This document shows, one piece after another, positions 44,264 through 50,606 of a stretch of 50,606 nucleotides of DNA. The notes beneath the pieces were generated by a model. The model was given only the letters and a program-made list of their open reading frames with translations. It was not told where the DNA came from and did no database searches. The DNA is from Trinickia mobilis (lineage in GTDB: Bacteria > Pseudomonadota > Gammaproteobacteria > Burkholderiales > Burkholderiaceae), in NCBI RefSeq assembly GCF_017315705.1, contig NZ_JAFLRF010000006.1, positions 1 through 50,606 on the forward strand. The letters are read 5' to 3'. Each line of letters begins with the position of its first letter. The first letter of the stretch is position 1. Both the position numbers and the translations under genes were made by a program.

Positions 44264-44618
44264 CGCGATCTCCCGGCACGGCCGTTGCACGAGGGGCGTT
44301 CGTCACGCCCCCTGTGCTTCTTACAGAGGCGTACTTCGAATCGACGGCACGGGCAAAGCACCGATTCATCTAGGATTACTACATAATTCTCGGGTCAGGC
44401 CGGCACTGAGACAGCCGCTCGTTTGGGCTCGTCTGTCGGCAGGCTTACCGAGGAAAACCGTTCCTGGTCGATGTTTATTCCCGCGTCATACAGGCAGCTT
44501 GCGCCAGGTGCGGAGCATGCGAGGCGACGCAATGCGGCATTCCTTTGCCAGCACTTTGCTGGTCGCTTTGGGCAGCGCTTTGGGCAGCGCTTTGGGCGGC
44601 TAACCTCGCCCCCGCATC
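44264..44618. other. intergenic region
   Basis: A GGGGCG / CGCCCC dyad around 44295-44320 may be a terminator or promoter element. It also holds the 12-bp tandem repeat listed separately. No gene is supported. Confidence 0.4.
44565..44600. repeat. 12-bp tandem repeat, three copies
   Basis: GCTTTGGGCAGC occurs at 44565, 44577 and (with one change, GCTTTGGGCGGC) 44589. Non-coding. Confidence 0.85.
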
Positions 44619-45005
44619 CTAAATGTAGGCAGGGCAATTCGAATCCTTGACAGCCGACGGATTGTAGCCGCCGAAATGAATATTGCAGAAGCTAACCGGT
44701 CCGACGCAGGCCGGTGGGGCGGATGGAGACGTCTTGCGCTCGATGTGACCGGCGTCGCTCCTGTCTGTCATTTCGGCACCCGTACCGCCGTCGTCTTTTT
44801 GCTGCTTGAGCCCGGGGGCTTGCTCTTCAGAGATCGGGGCGGCGTCGGGGGATGATGCGTCGGTGACAGAATTCAGACCGTTGCTTTCGGCTTCGATCAA
44901 TTCCTGACGCACTTGCTCTCGGGTCTTTTCTTGAGCTGGCGTGTTGGCGGCAATGACCGCTCCGGCGCAGAACATCAGGGAGAAAATCACGATTCGCTTG
45001 ATCAC
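44619..45005 (-). CDS. DUF4148-like small exported protein
   Basis: The product is 128 residues from GTG 45005 with TTAGGAATCTAAA and a TATAAT box about 25-30 bases upstream. The signal peptide ends near residue 20 (Val-Ile-Ala-Ala). The mature start 'KTREQVRQELIEAESNGLNSV' matches the DUF4148 pattern T-R-x-Q-V-x-x-E-L. It then becomes acidic and Gln/Lys-rich with two Cys close to the C-terminus. DUF4148 proteins are common in Burkholderia and have no assigned function. Confidence 0.65.
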   Translation of the reverse strand: MIKRIVIFSLMFCAGAVIAANTPAQEKTREQVRQELIEAESNGLNSVTDASSPDAAPISEEQAPGLKQQKDDGGTGAEMTDRSDAGHIERKTSPSAPPACVGPVSFCNIHFGGYNPSAVKDSNCPAYI

Positions 45006-45267
45006 TTTAGATTCCTAAGTAGATGATTATAATGAAATTGTGTTGCAATAAGAATCGCGCGGACGACTCGTTTTATTTCTATCTGGCCACACGCATCGTA
45101 GTGGCTTGGCCTATAGAAGGCAGACTCGTCGCGATGCCACCGTTCTCCGGTATAGGGATTTATTGAGCCACGCCACAAACACATACTCGTCGTATGCGTT
45201 GCAATCGACCAGAATCCAGTGGGGCAGAACGTTGGTTACGGCAGTCTCCTTTTCTCCGCGCGCTTCA

Positions 45268-45620
45268 ATGTGAGTGGACCGAAACGCTGTAGTCGTCACG
45301 AGGCTTGCTCACGCGAATGTATACCTGGGACGGGCGCCGCTTATTCCCGCGGCTTCTATGGGCTTGTACAAAAACGTGAGGCACTGACGAACGCGTTGCG
45401 CAGCGAGTTGCTGCCGCAGGACCATGGCGGCATCGGGTCGTTCCATCACTGACGACATATTCACCGCAGCTGCACGGCGCCGCGCCGAGCATCGCCCCCA
45501 ACGACGCGGCGCTCCCCAATCGGTTCGATCCGAAGTGGCAGCGGCGGCTATCCAATGCGTCAGCACGAGCAACGGAAGCATGTGACCCGAACTTCATGCG
45601 CTGCACGCGGCACATCGTGG
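45268..45620 (+). repeat. left arm of a diverged ~350-bp inverted repeat
   Basis: On the plus strand this segment matches the reverse complement of 46272-46620 along its whole length, with scattered changes (an estimated 85-90% identity by eye). Shared landmarks are 'CTGGGACGGGCGCCGCTTAT', 'GGGCTTGTACAAAAAC', 'GAGTTGCTGCCGCAGGAC' and 'TTCGATCCGAAGTGGCAGCG'. No shared frame is open in both copies over the full length. Confidence 0.8.
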
Positions 45621-46271
45621 GAATAAACCGGCCCATTCTCCGGTATTCCGATCAGACGCGGGAGTGCGGAGGATACGCAGATGGACAACGAAAAGAGGCG
45701 AGCACAGGACGTTCCAAGCCAGCTGCAACGGGATCTCGCAGACCATCGCAAGTCGGGTGAGGAACCATGGCCATCCCTGCTTTGGCTGGCGCGAGCATGC
45801 TTTGGCCACTGCACAGGCGCGCGCCGCGCCCCATGGTTTGAGAGCCGCTGCTGGAGGCAACTGATCTGCTGGAGCCGTGGATTGCTGAGGGTCACCCCAG
45901 AAGGGCAGCAACACAGACTGACGCCGACGTCATCGAGCGGGCTCGTCGACGGAAAAGCTTGGGCAGCGCGGAGCCGGGTGAAATGCTTATGCCGTACGGG
46001 CGGCTCGGGCGATAGTATCGCAATGGGATCGGGAACAGCAACGCTTCGTCAGACACCAAACCGCCGACCGACTCAAGCCCGCACACGCAAGGCGACGATG
46101 AATTTCAGTAATTTCTGAAGAACGACTGAAGCCGCCGGAATTCTGCTGATGAACAACCACGAGGCCGGAAGACCGGGGCCGGGGCGTGCCGGGATGCGAC
46201 GGGCCTCGCAAAGGCTGCAGTTCTGTTCCGGCGTGGTGACTGGGACATACGGGTAGCAACCCTCCGGTTCC
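45621..46271. other. segment between inverted repeat arms
   Basis: A 145-codon frame (45681-46118, plus) is open but has no recognisable domain, signal or good ribosome site, so I do not call it a gene. Nothing else can be supported. Confidence 0.35.
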
Positions 46272-46620
46272 AACGATGTGCCACGTGCTGCACACGAAGT
46301 TCGGGTCACATGCTTCCGTCGTTCGTGCTGACGCATCGGATATCCGCCGCTGCCACTTCGGATCGAACTGATAGGGGAGCGCCGCGTCGCTGAGGGCGAT
46401 CCTCGACGCGGCGCCATGCATCTTCGGTGAATACGTCGTCAGTGATGGAACGACCCGATGCCATAGTCCTGCGGCAGCAACTCGTTGCGCGACGCATTCG
46501 TCAGTGCCCCAAGTTTTTGTACAAGCCCATTGAAGCCGGCGGAATAAGCGGCGCCCGTCCCAGGTATACCTTCGCGTGAGCAGGCCTCGTGACGACTACC
46601 GCGTTTCGGACCACTCACAT
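46272..46620 (-). repeat. right arm of the ~350-bp inverted repeat
   Basis: Partner of 45268-45620, on the opposite strand, with the landmarks listed there. Its outer end lies 36 bases before the small exported protein at 46657. Confidence 0.8.
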
Positions 46621-46656
46621 AACGGTTCGAAGCGAAGCCAAGACTGGAGGTTCACC

Positions 46657-46923
46657 ATGAAATCGCTCATTCAAGCCATTGCAGTTGCCGCGGTACTCAG
46701 CGTCCCGACCGTATCGTTTGCTCAGTCGGACGCCAGCGCCGCCAAGAACAACGCCGCTGTGTCAGGCTACGGCGGTGTGGCCGATGACACGTCGGCGTCG
46801 GGTTCGCATCATCCGCTTCTAGCACTGGATCATTCGATTCACTCGATGGGACATGCGATTCGTTCGTCGATTCGCCCCGACCCCAATGACGGCACGAAAC
46901 CGATCTACTTTGGTGCACATTAA
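46657..46923 (+). CDS. small exported protein, DUF4148-like signal
   Basis: The product is 88 residues with ACTGGAGGTTCACC upstream. Its signal peptide 'MKSLIQAIAVAAVLSVPTVSFAQS' is of the type seen in Burkholderia DUF4148 proteins. The mature part is His/Ser/Ala-rich ('GSHHPLLALDHSIHSMGHAIRSSIRP') and may bind metal, but no domain is recognised. Confidence 0.65.
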   Translation: MKSLIQAIAVAAVLSVPTVSFAQSDASAAKNNAAVSGYGGVADDTSASGSHHPLLALDHSIHSMGHAIRSSIRPDPNDGTKPIYFGAH

Positions 46924-47198
46924 GCCCTAACGTTTCCCAATCGTTGTCGGCCCGGCCGGCGAGCGCGAGCGCTGCCCTCAAGATCGAGGTTCGATGTCTA
47001 TGCCTCACTCTCGGTGTTAGATTCGTAAAGGATTACTAATTTATCTCGATCGACAGATGGCGACAATGAAATGCTGAAACTTGTTTTATCGAAGCGGCGC
47101 GCCGCGGGCTAGCAAAACGTTCATCTGTTTCATTGCAGTTCGACACGTTGCGCAGCCCAACATTGCTTCGTCACAACACCGCACAAGGAGCGGACGAC

Positions 47199-47543
47199 AT
47201 GAAACTTTTCTGGAGCAAAACTGCGGTGGCGCTTTGTGTGCTGCTGGCAAGCGGTGCGGCGTCGGCAGCCAGCAAGCTGACGCCGGCCGAATGCAACGAC
47301 TATCCTTTCAAGCGATTGAGCAAACCGGTCACGCATGCTCAACTGATGCAAGAACTCAGAGAACTGGAATCGGTCGGCTACGATCCATCGGCCTACGATG
47401 ATAGCTACTATCCATCGGACGTCCTGTTGGCGCAAGCGCGGCTCAGGTTGAAATACCGTGCCGATTGTCTCGGAGAGAATGTGAAGGTGCCCACGACACG
47501 GATTGAATCGAGCAGTGCCCTGTTCTCGCCGATGCAAAACTAA
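47199..47543 (+). CDS. DUF4148 domain exported protein
   Basis: The product is 114 residues from ATG 47199, supported by CAAGGAGCGGACG. The signal peptide ends after Ala-Ser-Ala (about 23). The mature chain has the classic DUF4148 arrangement 'HAQLMQELRELESVGYDPSAYDDSYYPSDVLLAQARL', where the Tyr-Asp-Pro is nearly invariant and 'YYP' follows. Three Cys (one in the signal region, 'AECND', 'ADCLG') are present. The role of the family is unknown. Confidence 0.8.
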   Translation: MKLFWSKTAVALCVLLASGAASAASKLTPAECNDYPFKRLSKPVTHAQLMQELRELESVGYDPSAYDDSYYPSDVLLAQARLRLKYRADCLGENVKVPTTRIESSSALFSPMQN

Positions 47544-48038
47544 TATTCATTGAAAGGGCTACCAGCCGCTCCAGGAGGGGGTGGCCTGGATCGACCGCGC
47601 ATGTGGCTTGATTTATCGCGCTGGGATTTCGGCGGGCACTTCGATAGCAAAGCGCTCAGAACAGCGTATCTGAACGTCGGCTGGCCCGCTGACGGCAGCC
47701 GCCATTCGCAGCGACGCTGCCCACTCTAGAGGACGCTACGAAGTCAAGCAATGCCGGCGGCGACACCGACAAGACGCGCTTGTCGGAAAACGGACACGCA
47801 TCCCACGCCGCAGCAAAAGACCACGCGCAAGGGAAGATTGCGAGTATCCGCCGTCATATTGACTCCAAATGGGGTGATCAAGGTTCGATTCGAGTGGGCC
47901 TACAGGTATCCAGGAATCGGAGGACACGACATCGGCCCCTTGTGGGCAACCTGCGTCGCAGACAAACGCAGCAGGCTGATTTGCTGTACCGACCTCCACG
48001 TGCGCGATCGTCGATCGCGGCGCGAACCAATTTGTACT
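47544..48038. other. gene-poor stretch
   Basis: Several short frames exist but none has a credible start, domain or codon use. A 'RMWLDLSRWDFGGHFDSKALRTAYL' frame near 47600-47730 (plus) could be a tiny remnant, not assignable. Confidence 0.35.
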
Positions 48039-48251
48039 TCAACCCGCTGTCATGCCTAGACGATGGAGTAGTTCCGCACCGGCTGGGGTTAGCCGAAATC
48101 TGCCCTCGTCGAAAGCCGTGGGCACGATTTCGACGAGGCTCGCTTCTTGAAGAGCGATCGCATCTGGATCACCAGGCGCGACCTGGCTGGGTGCATCAAG
48201 CAGTAGAAACAGAATGGCGATTTCATGGTGACTTAGCAGCGATCTCATCAT
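48039..48251 (-). CDS. 70-residue conserved-looking small protein
   Basis: The product is 70 residues from ATG 48251 (or the next codon); GAGGTCG precedes it. It begins 'MRSLLSHHEIAILFLLLDAPSQVAPGDPDAIALQEASLVE' and ends 'FRLTPAGAELLHRLGM', a small all-helical winged-helix-like pattern that occurs repeatedly in Burkholderia genomes. It could be a degenerate DNA-binding protein. No function is known to me. Confidence 0.5.
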   Translation of the reverse strand: MMRSLLSHHEIAILFLLLDAPSQVAPGDPDAIALQEASLVEIVPTAFDEGRFRLTPAGAELLHRLGMTAG

Positions 48252-49084
48252 CGACCTCGGGTCTGGGGCAGGGGGCGCATCGGCAGCGACAAACAACTTG
48301 AGTTTCGAATGATTTGAATGTTGCGGCGAATCCAACGTTATCCCCGTCAGACCTCTGTTGATCGACTTCACGGAACCCGTCTAATTACGTTATTGAAGCC
48401 ACCAGAGAAGGTCGGCTTTGGGTCGTTCAGGCAATACAACACGACGTCCTGCCGCACGGGATTGGATGCCTTCCGGTTGACACATGGTCATTCCCAATGT
48501 TTGCCCAGACGCCGAGTCATCTAAAGTGAATCAATCCGTTACCGCCCGCGCGGATAGGCGTCCCGGACCAAATCCTCGGCATCCCTGACGCCCCGCGCGC
48601 GCCGGGTCGGCGCATATCGTTTATGCACCGCGAATTTGCAGGCGGACCGCCTGCTTGATCGCTGGCATGCTCTCTTGGCCTTTACCGAAATCGCTCGCAA
48701 TTTATTCCAGCTTCGAACTGAAAAAATGGATGTGAATAACCCCGCCGTGGCGACGGCCTACCCACCGCCCTCACCTGCACGACACGGGACGACGCGGGCA
48801 TGCTGGCCACCGGCTCCGGGGATTTCGTTTGATGCCTTTGCGAGAACACGAACAGGCGAACAGGTACCCCTTCGATTGTCGTGCTGTCATCGCACGGCCG
48901 GATCAGTCTGCCCAGCGGGTACCCGCCAGCGTGACCGCAGTATGCGTCGCCCCCACATTGTAAAAGTCCGGCTCTGCCCTGCTGCGACGGGTGAATGGCG
49001 GCACAGTCAAAGATTTCCTGGTGGCTCACGAATACGGCGGTTTCTGTTTTAGTTTGAAGCTCCTTCGATCCGTATGACGCTCTC
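48252..49084. other. gene-poor stretch
   Basis: No frame with codon bias or motif could be supported in this 833-base interval on either strand. Confidence 0.4.
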
Positions 49085-49333
49085 CTATGCTGCAAGCCGG
49101 TGACCCGCGAATGCCGGGCGTGCAATCGCGGGCGGAAAGACGCACCAGCAGCCGTCATCGTGGCGAAAGAAGAAAATCGCACGCGAACCGCTCGGGGCCA
49201 AGGCCTCGATGCGCACATAGCGTCTCCTCTCGCAACCGGTGCGGCCGAATTGAACTACGCGGAGCCGCGTCGTCGGAGTTGGCGTAAGCCATTTTTCTAC
49301 CAGGAACCGCAGGGACTTCTCGGCGATGTTCAT
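49085..49333 (-). CDS. 82-residue protein of an unrecognised family (copy 2)
   Basis: The product is 82 residues from ATG 49333, with GAAATGGAAGGAGGCGGAC upstream. It is the same length as the protein at 26641-26889 and shares 'EKxLRxLVxKW', 'RV', 'RRRYVRI', 'FFRHDDGxWxVFP' and 'LAA', roughly 45% identity by eye. No signal peptide or membrane segment. The pair defines a family with a His-Asp-Asp-Gly core that I cannot assign. This copy stands alone. Confidence 0.65.
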   Translation of the reverse strand: MNIAEKSLRFLVEKWLTPTPTTRLRVVQFGRTGCERRRYVRIEALAPSGSRAIFFFRHDDGCWCVFPPAIARPAFAGHRLAA

Positions 49334-49714
49334 GTCCGCCTCCTTCCATTTCTTCCGCAGCTCACGCCGATCGGCGATTGGTAGCAGAACCCTGCGACCT
49401 GTGGATCGTGCTGCGTACACTGAGCTAACCACGCCAGCGTCCGTTTTATTCCGAAGGCACGCATGTAAGCTCGAATTGCCGCGCACCGAAATGGCCGACG
49501 TCGACGCAAAGGAAAGGAAGCCGCGCTCCGGCGACTACCGCTGAGCCGCGGTCAAACCGCGCACTCACGGACACGATCATTCATGCCTGACCTCGGTTTA
49601 ACCAGGATGGCGCTGAGCGGCGCTATTTTGGGGACCCGCAGCAATCTGCGGCAAGCACAAATCGCGATTTGGATTGCTTCCCACTCTTAGGCCGGTTTGG
49701 CACCCCGCAGCTCC
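49334..49714. other. intergenic region
   Basis: No gene supported. It contains the promoter region of the 82-residue gene on the minus strand. Confidence 0.4.
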
Positions 49715-49921
49715 CTAAACCAGAAACGAGTCGTCAACGCTGAGCACGTGTTCTTCGAAACCGCTCCTGTCGTAAAACGCGTCGCGACCCGGTCCACTCC
49801 CACCGCCGTCATTCGATCCGCGACGAGCTGACGATGTCGGCGGCGCTGTAGTCAGGGCGGTGCCGGCCAGCGTCAACAGCCGCTCTCGGCTGATTTCCGT
49901 CACCTTCCCAAGACCATCCAA
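49715..49921 (-). CDS. possible 68-residue protein, unknown
   Basis: The frame encodes 68 residues with a short helix near the start ('ERLLTLAGTALTTAPP') and a Gly/Ser/Asp-rich middle. There is no clear ribosome site (an in-frame ATG four codons later is an alternative) and no family match. It is listed because it fills an otherwise empty gap before the cupredoxin, but it may be chance. Confidence 0.25.
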   Translation of the reverse strand: MDGLGKVTEISRERLLTLAGTALTTAPPTSSARRGSNDGGGSGPGRDAFYDRSGFEEHVLSVDDSFLV

Positions 49922-50065
49922 TGTCCATCCGTCAAGCTAAGCACACCTGGAATGGTGGGTGAGCGCCGTCAGGATCTCGCGGTCGATGTCGTGAACACCG
50001 CGTCATCGAGCCTTCTTCCGGACGGCGCCTCAACTTCTGGCGGCACATGCTCCCGCAGAGCGCAC

Positions 50066-50413
50066 CTACTGGACAGTGATGGTGGCCTTCATATACGGAT
50101 GTATGCCGCAGAGCACTTTGTATATCCCCGGCTTGTCGAACTTGAACTGATATGTATCGTTCTGATCGAGCGCGGCGGAGTGGAATATGCCGGCATCGTT
50201 GACGACCGTATGCGGTTCGCCGTCCATATTTTTCCAGGTCACGGTCGTGCCAACCTTAACCGTGAGGGACATCGGCGAAAACATGAAATTCTTGATAACG
50301 ATTTCATTGGGCTCCTGCGCTTGCGCAGCAGGCAACCCGGTGACCAATGCCGCGATGAGCATCCCGCTGCCAACGGAGAGGACAAACGCGCGACGAAAGA
50401 GACTGGATAGCAT
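50066..50413 (-). CDS. plastocyanin/amicyanin-like cupredoxin
   Basis: The product is 115 residues. A signal peptide ends near residue 33 (Ala-Gln-Ala-Gln), so it is periplasmic. It is a single-domain blue copper protein: 'FSPMSLTVKVGTTVTWKNMDGEPHTVVND' leads to the four type-1 copper ligands His68, Cys102, His105 and Met108 ('LCGIHPYM'). The ligand spacing Cys-x2-His-x2-Met is short, as in amicyanin and plastocyanin-like proteins. It should carry electrons or copper in the periplasm. The gene upstream in the same direction ends 35 bases before its start. Confidence 0.9.
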   Translation of the reverse strand: MLSSLFRRAFVLSVGSGMLIAALVTGLPAAQAQEPNEIVIKNFMFSPMSLTVKVGTTVTWKNMDGEPHTVVNDAGIFHSAALDQNDTYQFKFDKPGIYKVLCGIHPYMKATITVQ

Positions 50414-50448
50414 GGGTTGGATCCTTGTTCAGTGAGCGATATTCGAAG

Positions 50449-50606
50449 TCAGGCGAGGGTCGTGTCGGAAAGCATCGCCGCGTGGGGGTGGCGCGAGATC
50501 TTGATGCTGGTCACGCCAAGCATCCTGGGGAGCTGATCGCTCGCCACCGTCAGTGGCCCAGGTCCGGGCCCGTTGCCTGCGGTCGGTTGCGGATAGGCCG
50601 TCGAGC
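50449..50606 (-). CDS. 3' end of an unidentified gene upstream of the cupredoxin
   Basis: Only the last 51 codons are inside the window. The C-terminal region is Pro/Gly-rich and then 'LTVASDQLPRMLGVTSIKISRHPHAAMLSDTTLA'. The close spacing (35 bases) makes it an operon mate of the cupredoxin. I cannot identify it; exported metallophosphoesterases are often found beside such cupredoxins, but that is only a guess. Confidence 0.45.
   Translation of the reverse strand, partial: STAYPQPTAGNGPGPGPLTVASDQLPRMLGVTSIKISRHPHAAMLSDTTLA

Noticed and set aside
45681-46118. 145-codon frame between the inverted repeat arms
   Set aside because: No domain, poor start, and codon use unlike real genes nearby.
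47860-47920. tRNA-like T-arm sequence (GGTTCGATTC)
   Set aside because: No matching acceptor, D- or anticodon stems surround it.
48636-49052. 138-codon frame in the gene-poor stretch
   Set aside because: Pro/Arg-rich composition, no ribosome site, and no recognisable fold.

Overview
The window comes from a high-GC betaproteobacterium, most likely of the Burkholderia/Paraburkholderia/Caballeronia group. This rests on recognised content, not a database match: the leucine/isovalerate (liu) operon sits beside a divergent TetR regulator with a TTGACGT-type palindrome, the AhpC/AhpF pair has a Burkholderia-like sequence, a cytochrome b561-YceI-YceI operon is present, and there are several small exported proteins of DUF4148 and MXKDX type.

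Layout. 1-10.9 kb is mostly ordinary chromosome: the 5' end of an anion-type ABC permease, a small membrane protein, an OprB-type porin, a CPBP-family membrane protease, a carboxylesterase flanked by two gene scraps (an ABC ATPase and a DeoR regulator), an exported protein, a ferritin-like protein, CDP-diacylglycerol pyrophosphatase, ahpC-ahpF behind an OxyR-like site, and a PhnD-like binding protein. 10.9-17.8 kb is the complete liuABCD operon for leucine/isovalerate catabolism, reading leftward, with the divergent LiuQ-like TetR regulator. The operon holds a 3 x 49-bp tandem palindromic repeat between liuB and liuC and a tiny ORF fused to the start of liuA. 17.9-24.4 kb carries a DUF2891 protein, three small exported or membrane proteins, a PEP-mutase-family enzyme, and a leftward group (RpiR regulator, class III aminotransferase, carboxymuconolactone-decarboxylase-like protein) with two copies of one palindromic operator.

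24.4-27.8 kb is an accessory junction. It has transposon-end-like repeats, unassigned small ORFs, a panD fragment, a TetR regulator with an array of GGTT-N4-AACC dyads, and several small unknown proteins. 27.9-38.3 kb is redox and detoxification: YceI/YceI/cytochrome b561, then an SDR plus benzaldehyde-type dehydrogenase with its own pair of operators, a LysR regulator divergent from an Old Yellow Enzyme homologue, two YfcG-type glutathione transferases and another SDR. The last group reads as an electrophile/enone stress or xenobiotic module.

38.3-50.6 kb is gene-poor and scarred: a TIR-like domain fragment, an IS30-type transposase fragment, IS21-like terminal repeats, a diverged 350-bp inverted repeat pair and a 36-bp direct repeat. 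Among these lie a TIGR03118 protein, a striking His-rich/14-residue-repeat exported protein, a medium-chain dehydrogenase, several small exported proteins (DUF4148 type and others), a second copy of an 82-residue unknown family first seen at 26.6 kb, and a plastocyanin-like cupredoxin next to the 3' end of another gene. I found no tRNA, rRNA, CRISPR array or intact transposase, and no complete novel multi-gene system that I could defend. The best leads are the dyad arrays, the 82-residue paralog pair, the 49-bp repeats inside liu, the transposon-end-like repeats and the His-rich repeat protein.
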